Below, piece by piece: positions 34,040 through 46,129 of a stretch of 52,988 nucleotides of DNA (within the stretch, counting starts at the first letter, position 1; each line of letters opens with the position of its first letter). The DNA comes from Gnetum montanum (taxonomy: Eukaryota > Streptophyta > Gnetopsida > Gnetales > Gnetaceae). The position numbers and the translations under genes are program-made. The notes under the pieces were generated by a model, which worked only from the letters and a program-made list of their open reading frames with translations, did not search any database and was not told the DNA's origin. The stretch is taken from the NCBI GenBank assembly GCA_015680685.1, contig MNCI01037820.1, positions 714,013-767,000 on the forward strand. Direction: 5' to 3'.

Positions 34040-34732
34040 GTTGCTAGGAATGAACCACGTAAGGCTTTTCTTGACTCAGGTTCTAGAGTCAACTTAATAT
34101 CGTAAGAAATGTATAAAGCCTAGAACCTGCCTCTACTCAAGAAGAGCAATATTCAATTAGAGCTAACTAACCAATCCATCACTGTCCCTTTGGGACTTGT
34201 GGAGGACATTATTACCACTGTGTGTGGTTGGTCATACCCAGCTGATTTCCTAGTGATAGAAGTCAACAATAATAAAGGGGACTTCTCAATTATAAAGGGG
34301 AGGGCATGGCTAAGTACCATAAACACATGCCTAGGAATCCACGATCTTTCCTTGGAAATATCAAAGGAAAAAATTTATGGAAAGATCAAGAGGAAGAAAG
34401 TTCCATGCATCACATACAGTGATAGAGAGGGTGATGACATGGAGGAATGCTCAGCATCTCCTGCATGCAACCGGTGTGCTCAAGAAATTAACATACAAAA
34501 GTGCCTATATGTAGCAACCACAGAACAAGAGAACACCCAGTGGTTGACAGCTAATCAAGAGAGCAACCCACCAATATGCATGGAACTAACTAGGGGACCA
34601 ACTCGCGACCACATTGAAAGCATAGACACACTGGAACGAGAGCGTCGCCAACTTCCAATCCTTAACCTAAAAAAATCAATTGGAAGAAGTTGGGCACTTC
34701 TAAGAAATTTAAACAAATGCTCATTCTTTTAG
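34040..34732 (+). CDS. Retropepsin-like aspartic protease domain of the gag-protease element
   Basis: The frame is +1 relative to gag. The catalytic DSG (FLDSGSRVNLIS, Asp codon at 34073) is followed by one stop, then an open frame 34190-34732 (180 aa). After the active site come LELTNQSITVPLGLVEDI, PADFLVIEV and IIKGRAWLST (the GR-x-WL strand typical of plant Ty3 proteases, usually ILGRPWL), then HDLSLEISKEKIYGKI. The C-terminal 90 residues (CNRCAQEINIQKC onward) are unassigned. The next 1.9 kb to the LTR holds no RT, RNase H or integrase, so the element depends on enzymes from elsewhere. Confidence 0.7.
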
Positions 34733-36637
34733 ATCTCTCCCTTCCAATTTAGTCATGGGGGAGATTCCCACCTATGCTAACCATTTGAGGCCCTCAGTTC
34801 TTTTTAAATTTTTGTTTTACACATTTTTATTTTACAAATTTCTTTAAATTTTCTTGTTTCTGTTTTACAACATCGTTTATACTTTTTCTTTTATTTGTGT
34901 GTGTCTTATCCATTTTGTTAAGTTTGTCACCCAATAAGTGCTATTAATGATGGTACGAACTGTTTTCTATTAGTTGCTAATGTTTGGATTTTACCTTTAA
35001 GTTACGATGTTGATACTAAGGTATGGTTCTTTTGATATAGTAGGCAATGAGTCCACATCATCCATGCATCCATAAATTTCTATGGTCTCTCTTGGCTTGG
35101 AACCGTATAGTCACCTTTCTTCAAAATAATAAGAACTATAAATGAATCAATGACTAGGCATTTCTCAAACTAAGGAAGGACTCAAAGAATTGAAAAGGGT
35201 GTGGCTTCTCAAGGGAACTTGATCCATTTGTGTTGGCCATTATCTTGGGTGCTTGGATGTTTTCTTCTTGATTTTTCTTACCATTTCGACGTTACCCAAT
35301 TATTGGAAAGTTGAGTAAATAAAAATAATAAGTCTTTGCATGGTGTGGTTCTCACGTAAAAACACAAAAAAAAATAGTGAGGATTCAAAGCACACCCCTT
35401 AGACAAAATAATCAATTGCACTACAAGCACTGGTTATGGAACTAAAAACATGTTCCCTCTAACCAAGGCCCTTCTCGCTTCCTACTCTCTCCTCCTTCGT
35501 TTCATCGGAATGGTGGTGGCTCTTTGAGAAATGCATTCTTGTTACTTCAAGTGGATGGTTTAGCCGAATGCATTAATGCAAAGTCACTAGATGTGGTTTG
35601 CTTGAGGCCATACTTGGAATGAGATTTACTAAGTGACATTAATCATTAAATACACAAGGGGTTGTACACCACCTTGTTCTTAAGCCTCCATTCCGTTCTC
35701 TTCTTTCCATCATTCTTTCTCCATTGTTCACCTCATTGCTAGTTGTATCATTAGTGTATATTTTGGTTGACGCATTGTTTTCTTTATGGTAAATTCTTGG
35801 GGTTAAGACTTTAACTCTTGTTCCAAATGACATTCCCAGAGCCTACGAACTCTTTGAATGTGGGTTTGTCAGGGCATTAAGGGCATGAGCCTACTTTGGG
35901 AAGGACCCATTGGCATTCCTATTTGGTGCATCAGTTAAATTCTTTCCCTTAACAATTTTTTGCAGTCAACTCTATTTTATTCATTTCCATCTTGACATCC
36001 CTTTCATCGATGTTACATTTGTCTCTTTTTCTTCATCCTTCTTATTCCTTCTCTTTTTCCATTTTCTCGCTACCGGAGGTTCGCGATAAGTCATGGGGGT
36101 CCTGCTCCAATTTTTTCAATTTTCTCCTAATCCCTACACCTTAGGTAGTCATCATTAGTATATCTCTAGAATCCGCATCAGCCATACCACAACTCATTCA
36201 ATGGACCTTACACTAAAGTAAGGTATCAACTGCATTGTGATTCATTTACCCTTGCTAATATGCAACTATGTTGTGTGTGCATATGGCAATTATACAACAA
36301 TGAATTGGACCTAGAGGGAACACTTGGAATGGACCAGTGTTGAAGCAGCTATGCAAGGAGCAAGATCGATGGTACGCCTACGGATGGATAATGAAAGGCG
36401 CAATCTTGGCATTGGCAATAGCAAACTTCTTCTCTCTTCTCTCTTTTCTCTCAGCTACCAAATAAGGCATGAGGTTAATTATATAAAGTGTTCACTCTTA
36501 TTTTCATGAACACCAGTTTTTTAATGTTCTGTAATGATGATCCGTTCACATGTCATCCCATTCACCATTAGTTCCATTCAAGTCAATAATCCCATACCTT
36601 CCCAATATTTTGTAAGGAACTCGAGGATGAGTTTTTA
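34733..36637 (+). mobile_element. 3' internal non-pol region of the gag-protease element
   Basis: About 1.9 kb between the protease and the polypurine tract, where pol would be in a full element. It contains T-rich DNA, an ATGGGGGAGA motif near 34755 that could be a second polypurine tract, and the segment also found at 29388-30452. The minus-oriented element at 51365-52988 carries the same region. Its only frames are the antisense ORF (35639-36186) and the small sense ORF (36324-36509). Confidence 0.6.
35639..36186 (-). pseudogene. Possible antisense ORF of the gag-protease family, copy 2
   Basis: The same frame as at 29439-29987. It begins MADADSRDILMM near 36186, crosses an early stop also present in copy 1 and a few others, and ends with an uninterrupted 64-codon stretch (35639-35833, MSFGTRVKVLTPRIYHKENN onward) and the same final CVFND and stop. 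Conservation of both ends against the noise of decay is the reason to list it. Confidence 0.4.
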
Positions 36638-36653
36638 TTCAGTCATGGGGGTA
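36638..36653 (+). other. Polypurine-tract-like site
   Basis: TTCAGTCATGGGGGTA directly before the TGATGGG start of the 3' LTR. Confidence 0.5.
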
Positions 36654-37443
36654 TGATGGGACACGATATCACGTCCTTCCCTGCAATATCGCGTATGCAA
36701 TATCGCAACCCGTTGCCAGTTCTATAAATAAGAGGTGGCTCTCCCTTATTTCTCCATATAGATCTAGACCTTAGCCAAACTCTTGCCATTTTTCCATTCC
36801 AAAGATAGAATAATTTCCATATGCCCGCAGTAGGAGTCCCAAAGTGAACGGATCTTTATTTGAGCAATTCTATACCTGAGCACATAATTGTGTATGGTAA
36901 TAAAGAAGAACTTTTGGATAGACCTTGCAGTGCGTGGACTAAGCTAAATAGGACTTTAATTATTGTTAATTATTTAAATGCTTTCTTAAGAACTTAATCT
37001 TTCTCAACACTCAACTCTCATAGTTAAGTGCATTCAGTATGACCACTTCGAGCACGTGTGTTACACTTGGTAATCCCAATAACGAATAGCGTTTGGTAAT
37101 CCCAGTAGTGTTGCATTGGTTCAGGGTATGAAACGGTAAGTGGGAATGGATACTGATGCTAGGACGATTAAGGCTTAGTTAGTTAAAGTTAGTTACTCAG
37201 TCTCTTCACCCTTTCCTCCCTTAGCATAGGCGATAAAAACATAAAAGATATAAAAATCGCATGCCTCAAGCTTACTTAACCATACAACCGTAACAAATAC
37301 AAGTAATCTTGGGAGGACAGCAATTGATTAACCTTAGGTGTTCCATAAGGCGTGTAGGCACTTAGTCTACGGAGTTCGACCAGATCGCATGTGTAACGCT
37401 CGTATTCATATGGTTGAGTGTAGGGGTACCTCGCCACTCATCA
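36654..37443 (+). mobile_element. 3' LTR of the gag-protease element, 790 bp
   Basis: TGATGGGACACGATATC to CTCGCCACTCATCA. TATA box CTATAAATAAGAGG near 36722. It pairs with 30453-31259. It lacks about 17 bp in the palindrome cluster. No duplicate of the following GATGC is found at the left end, which is expected because the left end is another internal segment. Confidence 0.8.
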
Positions 37444-38280
37444 GATGCTAAGCTTGGTTAGAGTGCAATGCAAAGGAATGACATTTAACCAAATCCCTAA
37501 TATGAGAGCTATTGGAATAATAATTAATCTCAAAACAAAATGTAAAGACATTCATATTCTTCCATCTATGTTTGATGTCCCCTTCCAATGCTCAACATCA
37601 TTAATCCTCTATAGTATTTTTCTCCTACTCCTTAATTTGCCTCCACCTATCTTCTTGTTTATGCCTCCTTAACATCTCCTCATGCCCCTTCTTTTTCTAC
37701 TCTTTTTACCCTCTCCTCATGTAAGATCTTTTATTGGAGCTCTCATTCAGCACCTTCCTCTTAATACTCCATGAATTATCTACTTAATATATCACTTGCA
37801 TTTTGACATATTCTATGGTAATTGCAACCTCTTATAAAATCTAGTCCTCAATTGTAAGCTATATAACCATTATCTTTTCATTAGTGACTTTCTAGATGCC
37901 TTTCATTCTATTCTTTTAATTATCTTTGAGTCTTTTCATAGTTTCCTGTGTAGTCTCTTGTATTCCTTCTTTCATCCTAATTTTGAATTGCTACGCTAGT
38001 AAATCTTAAACAACTATCTTTGTGTGTATGTCAATAAACTTTTTAGAGGTGGTTGATGTCAAGGTTACAAACCATTGTTTGAACATCCCACTGTTTCTTG
38101 AAGTGCAAAAGTCCCTCATCTCTCATTTTGTAGTTATTCTATAAAAAACAAGCAATGAACAAAATATAGACCTGATAGTATAGTTGTTATAAACTTTGCT
38201 AAATCATCTTTCTCTTCATGATACAAACTAGGTGATCTATCCTACAACTTCTTTTCATCTCCTATGATTATAATCACTAT
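37444..38280 (-). other. Unassigned DNA between the two gag elements
   Basis: On the minus strand this continues the gag element with charged, Lys/Arg-rich stretches (such as KRKVLNESSNKRSYMRRG) broken by stops. I cannot assign it. A 75-codon plus-strand frame (37445-37672) looks like chance. Confidence 0.3.
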
Positions 38281-38289
38281 TTTGCTCTT

Positions 38290-39904
38290 TGGATTCTTCA
38301 ACAATTTTCAAAGCCATTTGAAAATTTTCATCCAAAGAGTCCCATAACGTGTTAAACATGGTTGAAATATTAGAAACAAATTTTTGGATGGGCAAGGTCT
38401 TTCTATTTACCACTTCATCAAATGGTGACTCCTCCTCATCACAAAATCAAACCTCTTGTTTTCTAATGGAAGGATCCCTATTATATTCTTTAGCTCTTTC
38501 CCTTTTTTATAGCTCACCTTCTTCTTTTGCTACCTACTCAATTAACCTTTGGATCTAATGAGATCTTATTTCAAACAATCTTCCTTAGGCATACATCCCA
38601 AGAGTTCTTCTTGTTTCGGCTCTAAGCCCATTTATGATGTGGTGAAGTTGTTTCCTCTAAGAGTAACCATGGCCAAGGCATTTGTGTAAGAGTGAATAGT
38701 ATCGACCCATAGCTACATCCAAGAGTTTATGTACTCCTTGTTTCCAGCCTTGGATTTTCCTTCTCAGATTAGACACTCTAGAGTATGTCTAGTATTTTTC
38801 ATTGAACAGTTCTAACATGGTACTCCATCCTTGGATAGATTTTGGCTCTAAGGACTGATACCAACTTTTAGCTTCCTTAATGAGTGTCCTTGGGAAAAGC
38901 TTGAGTTTCTACCATTCATTCTCTATGTTCTATAATGCATAGGCATCTTGAAAAGATTTTAGATGCATCAATGGATTAGAATTGTATCCCCCCCTCAAAT
39001 CTTGGGATATCATTTATGTCTATACACTTGATTTGACTATACTTGATATGCCTAGTTGGAATTCTTACTACCTCCATAATGTTAAGCATACTTCAAGTCA
39101 CCAATAAGGGTTCATCATCATCACTGCATTGATGACATTGATGATGATTTTGGCCACCCCTTTGATTTTGATGGCATTCACGGTCATTATTATTTCATTA
39201 ATTGCCTTCATCACCGTTGTTTCAATGGCAACTTTCATGAGAACTATCAGATGAAGAGGAATGTTTAGAATCGAATGAAGAGGATGAAGAGGAAGGTGAA
39301 CCACCACCACAACTATGGTGTCTACCATCACTCTTGCACTTCTTACGATCACCATCATTAGATCCCTTGTTATTGTGATGTTCACAGAAGTTTCTACCTT
39401 GGCTATCACTCTTTCTTAAACCTGGTTTATGAATAGTTGATCATAGGATCAGGTTCACACCCTTGCCATCAATAACAAGGGCTGGAGAATCTTCATGTTG
39501 AGAACCTTCCAAGGGAGGATCCTCATCGTCCTCTTGATCTAGTAGGAACAAGGGGTTAGTGTAATATTTCCCCTTTGTAGCTTCATGAAGTTTCTCCTAA
39601 CATTTATGTCACTTACGTTGTGTTTCAGTGGGACAATAGTTCTGAGTGTTGTATCCATCCATAACATAATCTTCATAAAGATCTCTTATGCCTAATTTAT
39701 TAAGGGTTTTAAATAGCATTCCAAGCACAAATCTATCGAAGGGAAGATGATCTTGCCCTCCATATCACACCATCACATCTGTTCATCTTGATGTAGGATG
39801 AAGGTGAAATTCAGCACAAACTCATCTAGATGATCGTATACCACCTTGCATTCTTGTGGGACTGATGGTTTGGTATCTTCGAGATTGGGAGAAGAAGAAG
39901 ACAT
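38290..39904 (-). pseudogene. gag of a second, minus-strand element (decayed)
   Basis: From ATG 39904 (MSSSSPNLEDT) the minus strand follows the gag at 31405-33387 domain by domain. N-terminal DEFVLNFTFILHQDEQM and LPFDRFVLGMLFKTLNKLGI; Asp/Ser/His-rich hinge (GGGSPSSSSSFDSKHSSSS); then VRIPTRHIKYSQIK and IPRFEGG; a coiled-coil end (NRKTLPIQK, MFNTLWDSLDENFQMALKIV, EESK). Several stops and frame changes. It belongs to the element whose 5' LTR is at 40058-40961. Neither protease nor pol is seen after it; the element is cut short near 37444. Confidence 0.7.
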
Positions 39905-40037
39905 TTTTTAAAAAAAATAAAATTGTCAATCTGCTTTTATAATTTTATGTATAGTGGAAATGATATTGATCTTTAAGTTCATACAATGATACAATGGTAT
40001 TCACTTAAACCTAAATAGCACACATTCCACAAACAAA

Positions 40038-40057
40038 GTCCCTAGCAATGGTGCTAA
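40038..40057 (-). other. Decayed primer-binding site of the minus-strand gag element
   Basis: On the minus strand TTAGCACCATTGCTAGGGAC follows the LTR end. It differs from the site at 31260 mostly by G-to-A and C-to-T-type changes. Confidence 0.6.
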
Positions 40058-40961
40058 TGATGAGCAGTGAGGTACCCCTACGCCCAACAATATGAATCAC
40101 AAAGCATTCACACGTGATCTGATCGAATTCCATGAAATTTATCATTTCTAGTGCACTAGCCATTTAGGAAGTGAATCTAGCCTTAAGGTTAATCATTATC
40201 TTCCTAATTACACTTGTGACGTTCATTGGTATGGTTAAGTGTAACTAAGGCATTCGATTTTTATCATTTTTATATTTTATAGTTGGATGGTTAAATTGTA
40301 AATAATAAGAGTTTAATTAACTAATCTAAATTAACTAATTAACTAGAATTTAACTAATCCTAACATAAGTATATGTTCTCACTTTTCATACACATCTTGA
40401 ACCCACATATCTGTTGTTAGGCATATCAAGTAATAACACTACTGGGATTAGCAAGTGAATACATGTTACACTCAAAGATGTCATACTTATGTGTGTAATC
40501 TATCTGACTTAATTACTTATCTAACATAGTAACTAGAAAATAATTAGTAATTAATTGAAAACATTTAATAAATAATTGGAACAGTAAATGCATAAATAAA
40601 ATATCTATTCTATCCAAAGTGCTGCAAGGTTTATCAAAAAGCTCATATTTATTGCTGCACACAATGTCATGCTCAGGTACAATAATCCTCAAATAAAGAT
40701 CTGTACACTCAATGACTCTTGCTAAGGGCACTATAGGGAAAAATTCTAACTTTCGAATGGAAAAAATGCAAGAGCTTTGTTACTACTAAAATCTACATTT
40801 TCATAAATGCAACTGATAAGCACATATTTATAGGTGATGGATAAACACTGCGTCAACGAGGCCTTGTGGATGTAGGGTAAGATTTTTCAAGGTAGCCAAC
40901 AAATGATGACTCATCCATGATGTCAAACCATGCCAAAGAGTTCTTTTGATGATGAGATAAG
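40058..40961 (-). mobile_element. 5' LTR of the minus-strand gag element
   Basis: On the minus strand the LTR ends in GGGGTACCTCACTGCTCATCA at 40058. It has a TATA-like CCTATAAATATG near 40830. Shared R-U5 motifs are present (TACCTGAGCATGACATTGTG, GCTAATCCCAGTAGTG). The upstream edge is uncertain; it cannot go beyond 40961, where block 2 starts. GATATC palindromes are absent from its U3, unlike the other gag-family LTRs. Confidence 0.6.
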
Positions 40962-41899
40962 GTTACAATGAGGTGATAAAGGTTAAAGTCTACCTTTGGT
41001 CATGAAGAAATGGTCACCAGGTTAATAATAAGTTCCAAATGTTGACATCATGATTATGGTTATGGTGGTGACATTTTCGATAATCAATATGGTCTTTACA
41101 TTTCATGCTTCAAAGTGTTGATCATTCAGTAATGTTTTTGAGGAGTGAACACTCGACTTCAAGGTTTCTTGGGTTGTTAGGATTCTTCCTTTGCTTGTTT
41201 GGAGCCATTCATTTATCTTTTGGTCTTTATCTGCCTTTCAACTTCTTGGCAAACTGCTTCCCCATTTTTTCAAGGTGAAGCCTTCATTGGATTTCATTAC
41301 CAAGGCTAGGTTTGATTTGGTTTTTCCATTGAATGAGATGTGTTACATTCAATGGACCTAATGGTGGAGCATGATAAAGAAAATGTTACATGATCATAAT
41401 GCATTTGTGTCAAACATTGGTCATCATCACTGTTCATGGTAAGAAAGGTTATAATCAAGCTATGAGGTTAGGCTCAAGGAGTGGTAATAACAATGATGTG
41501 AAGTAAGCACTCTAGGAACGACAAGACAAGCTAACCAAATCTTATGCATCAAGGTCACATGGTAACTTACTACTATGACAAGTTGCACCTTTGCGATGAC
41601 ATTCTAAGCTTTATCCTACAAGCATAACTCCAAGAGAATAAGAAACCATGACAAAAAAACATGTTATTACAAGATAATGCATAGGGCCATACAAGGTAAT
41701 CAATAGACAAGGTTATCATAGGTCACTATCATTATGAAAAGGAGATATCTATGCAATGTACATTAGATTTACAAAGCTTATAGTTCATTTATTGTGCAAA
41801 ATAGAGAGATGGAGATATAGAAAGCATGTGTAGGCTCGCTTGTTATTGGATGTAAGGGTTGTAGATGTCAACTATTGGTTTGTACATGTAAAGAATACA

Positions 41900-44800
41900 T
41901 TAGATGTAATAAGGTTTTAGATAGAAATTATTAACTAGATTGGCCAATTCATTCACATTCATGTTTTCTATTCTAAAAGTTTCATTCCTGTAGACCTTGG
42001 TGATTAAGAAAGGCCTCTTCCAGCTAGCTGAGAATTTTTATGCATGCTCACAAATGATCTTAAGAACTAGGTCCTCCTTCTTGATTGTTCATTTGTTTAG
42101 GTCATGGTGATGTTGTTACTTTTGCCTCTCTTGGTACCATTCGATGTGAGCAAGTGTTTGTACCCATTACTTCTCCATGAAATCCAAGTTAATGGTATGC
42201 AACTCCTTATTCTTCTTATCATTCATGAAGTCCAATAGGACCACTCTAAGTGGCAAAGCCTACAATTCAAGAGGCACAAGAGCTTCAGACTAGTAAACTG
42301 GGCTATATGGGGTTACATTAGTTGTGGTTCGATAGGTTATTCTATAAGCCCAAAGTGCATGGACAAGCTGCTCATGCCACTTACATTTTCTATTATTTAA
42401 CTTCTTTTTAAGCAAGTTTATGATGGCCTTATTGCTAGCTTCAACTTGTCCATTGAATTGAGGGTAGTACAATGATGAAAAGAAATGCTTGATGCCTAGA
42501 TCTTGACAACAGGTTTTTGTTTCTTAACTACTAAATTGTGGCCCATTATCAGTGACTATGATCATAGGTATGCCAAAACATGCTACTATGTTGTCAAATA
42601 TAAATCTATAACCTTGTTGATATGTTTTTTTCCATAGGGAAATAGCTTCAACCCACTTTGTAAAGTATTCAGTTGTAGTAATGATGAAACTATGCCCTAC
42701 AAAACACTTAGGCATTATAGGTTGAATAATGTCAAGTCCCCACTATTGAAACAACCAAGTTATCGAAGTAGTGTGTAACTTGGTGGCACATGTATCATAT
42801 TGCTATGTCCTTAATAGGTATCACAAGTTTTAACCTTATTTAGGTAGTCCCTTTTCATATAGGTCCAATAATAGCCTAGTCATCTAATTTTAGCAGCCAT
42901 GGCTCTAAGTCCTATATGTCACCCACACACATCATCATGAACTTGCTGAATGACTATGCAAGCTTTAGTTTTTCCCAAGCACACTAACATTACACCATTA
43001 TAGGACCATTAACATAATGTATTATCATCCATGATGACATACTATTTTGATTTTTTACATACAACATTCTATTGAGAAGTAGTTAGGTCTTATGGAGATT
43101 CATCATGCATTAGGTAAAACTTGATATTTTCATGTCATTCCTTTTGAGGAGTGGTATTGACAGAGGCTATAGAGTCACCTTTAGTATTCTACATGATGGA
43201 AATAGTATAGTTCATGGTTAAGGAGGCTAATTTGCTAAACACATCAGGTGTCACACTTAGGGTTAGAGTTACAATGACATCAGCTAACGTGTTTTTAATT
43301 CAGGTTATGTATTGGATACCAATCTCTATAAATTGTTGCATTAGTTTCTTACCTATGTCATAATAAGGTTCCAAATATTTGGCTTTACATGTAAACCTCT
43401 GTTACTTAGTTAACCACAAGTTTTGAATCACCTTTAANGCCCTTAGGTACCCCCACTAATAATGTTGACATGTTCATTGAGGAATTCAAGGTTAATGGCT
43501 GCATGATCTTCTACTAAGGAAATGGTAAGTTGCGTGGCTATAGCTTGACCTTTTATTGAGTCTTGGGAGATGTAATGGAGATCAAATTCAACTATTATGG
43601 CTTTCCAATGGTCTATATGACTACTTTCATAGATATTGGTCATTATGGCTCTACGCATGTTATCCTTGCAAATTATGTTGACTTAAATCCTAAAGAGGTA
43701 GTGTCTCCACTTCTTTAATGAGATGACTAGGACTAGATAATACCTTTCCACTTCATTCAGGAATTCAAGGTCAATGGTTGCATGATCTTTTACTACGGAA
43801 ATGGTAAGTTGTGTGGCTGTAGCTTGACCTTTCATTAAGTCTTGGGAGATGTAATGAAGATCAAATTCAACTATTATGGCTTTCCAATGGTCTATACAAC
43901 TACTTTCATAGATATTGTTCATTATGGCTCCAAGCATGTTATCCTTGCAAATGATGTTGACTTAAATCCTAAACAAGTAGTGTCTCCACTTCTTTAATGA
44001 GAATACTAGAACTAGACAATACCTTTCCACTTCATTGTATCAGGTCTCATAGGTAATTAATGCATAGCTTAAGTAGTATACCAACAACTCTACTCCATCA
44101 TCTTATTTCTAATAGAGTAGAGAGGCAATGAACGTGTAAAGAGGTTTATCCTTTTAAGGTGAATAGACTATGGATAGTTGTGCCAACTCCTACTTAAGGT
44201 TTTCAAAGACTTCTTAGCATTAAGTCATCCACTCATAATGACTTCCTTTCTTGAGCAAGTGTTGCATTGGTTGTAACGTATCTGTACCTCTTAATGAACT
44301 TACAAATAAATTGTAATCAACCTTGCAATCCTCAAAGCTCCTTAAGGTTAGTTGGTACTCCCAAGTTAGATATGACCTTAACCCTATCAAGATTAACACA
44401 TATTCCTACTTCGGATACTCCAAATCTGAGCATCTTACTAGTTTTGACACCAAAGATACACTTCTTAGGATTAAGCCTAAGCTCATACTTGAGACATCAT
44501 TTCAACTCAAGGTCAAGGCCATGTGCATGATCATGATTCATTTTGTATTTAATGGCTATAGTGTCCATGTATTCATTAAGTAATCCTAGCATATAATCAT
44601 TAAAGATATACATCATGGCTTTTTGACAAATGGCATCTACATTCTTAAGACCAAACAACATCATGGTCTAACAAAAGGTTATCATAGAGATCACAAAGGT
44701 TGTAAAAAGTTGATGCTTCAAGTTAATCCTAACTTGGCTGTATCTTGAGAACCCATCCATGAAAGATAATAAGGCATGTCCAACTATAGTATTGATAAGT

Positions 44801-45470
44801 TGGTTAATACTAAGAAAAGAAAAATCATCTTTGATGATTTCCTTATTTAGGTCTCAGAAATCAATGCAAATACATGTACTCCATTTTTCCTAAAGACTAC
44901 CACTACGTTGGACACCCATTTCGTGTAATTGACAACTTGAATGAAACCAACTTAATATATTTTTGTGATTTCATTCCAAATTTTCAAGGCTAAATATGGT
45001 CTAATCTTATGAACTTTTTACTTAACTAGCCTAATATTAGGATCAAGTATCATGTTATGTAATACTAAGTATGGATCAAGACCTAGCATATCTTCATATG
45101 ACCAGGCAAAAGCCTTAATATTGTCTTGGAGGACCTTCGTGATCTCTTGAGCCTACTAAGGTTTCAATGAGGAACTTAGTTTTAGTGTTTTGTTCTTAGC
45201 ACTATGTATTGTGATAGAAACCTCAACTAGAGAATCCTTGGTAATGTTTCCAACCTATAGGCTAAGGGTTTTAACTAGGTTAATAAGCCATTCAAGAGGT
45301 TTTTCTATCAAGGCTATGTGATCAACAAGGCTCTCAAGCTCAAGATCTAAATGATTAAGGTTGATTATCTATTCAACATCATCATCATAGCCTGCTAAGA
45401 CCTAAAACTGCCAGCCTTATGACCTACTAAGGCCTAAAAATAGCACCGCCACGGCCCGCTAAGGTCTAAA
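41900..45470 (-). pseudogene. Decayed Ty3/gypsy pol, copy 2
   Basis: Minus strand, same organisation as the pol at 3232-6990. The integrase core is better kept: 42524-42715 is open (63 aa) with FTKWVEAISLWKKTY and an intact VTDNGPQFSS. The next open piece, 42290-42472, has YYPQFNGQVEASNKAIINLL. The RT region lies at about 45200-44300. The second RNase H-like segment (FDGAS to NNLVEYEG) is absent because of the gap at 43438. The two repeat units of the 280-bp duplication are at about 43469-43750 and 43755-44030. Stop codon at 41900-41902. Confidence 0.8.
43438..43438. other. Single N where 198 bp of block sequence is missing
   Basis: The sequence jumps from the equivalent of position 4774 to that of 4973 in block 1, losing 4775-4972. 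An N exactly at the jump points to an assembly join and not a biological deletion. Confidence 0.8.
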
Positions 45471-45608
45471 ACTAGCAATCTTGTGGCCTACCATGGCCTA
45501 AAACTAATAACGTGTATGGACCACCATGGCCTAAAACTAGCAACACGTACAGCCCACTAAGGCCTAAAATTAGCAGCACGCCAAGGCTCGCTAAAGCCTA
45601 ATATTGAC
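45388..45608. repeat. Minisatellite, 32-33-bp unit, copy 2
   Basis: Same array and about the same unit number as at 6948-7163, with point differences such as AAAACTGCCAGCC in the first unit. Confidence 0.75.
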
Positions 45609-45798
45609 AAAACTATTTATAACCCAGTATAGCTAATTACAACTTGGTTTACATTTTAGTTGGCTATCCAATTTACCTATTACTTTACCAACTATTACAT
45701 TATAACTACCTTTTTTAACCAATGTAGCCTTATGACACAAATAAAACATAAAATGCATAAGGTGCATAAAACTAAAAATACTAGAACATGTAAGAAAA

Positions 45799-45889
45799 TT
45801 TAAAGTTTTAAAGATAATAATCAAAATTTCTATAACACATAGCNTTTAAAGTTTTAAAGATAATAATCAAAATTTCTATAACACATAGC
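45799..45889. other. 45-bp direct repeat across a single N
   Basis: TTTAAAGTTTTAAAGATAAT... to ...CACATAGC occurs at 45799-45843, then N (45844), then the identical 45 bp at 45845-45889. Block 1 has it once (near 7349-7402). It looks like two contig ends joined without removing their overlap. Confidence 0.8.
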
Positions 45890-46129
45890 CATGGTCACAT
45901 AGTGTGACAAAAGTTCAAACAACATATAAAATGAATATAAGTCCAACAACCATAGCTACACTATGTAGGAATAAAATAAAAAATAATACTAGATCATCTC
46001 TCAATAACATCATCAACAACAAATAAAATAGCCAAAGGTATAATCAGTAGATAGTGCTAAGATGTAACTAGAAGGGTTTGAGGAGCACTTTTAACATCGT
46101 CACCACTAGGGAGACCATTGTCACCTGGT

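Noticed and set aside
31260-37443. A protein-coding host gene in place of the gag-protease element
   Set aside because: Flanking LTRs, primer site, polypurine tract and gag/protease order identify a retroelement.
39098-39409. 103-codon Ile/Val-rich minus-strand ORF
   Set aside because: Alternative frame of the second gag hinge; the gag frame shows the homologous protein.
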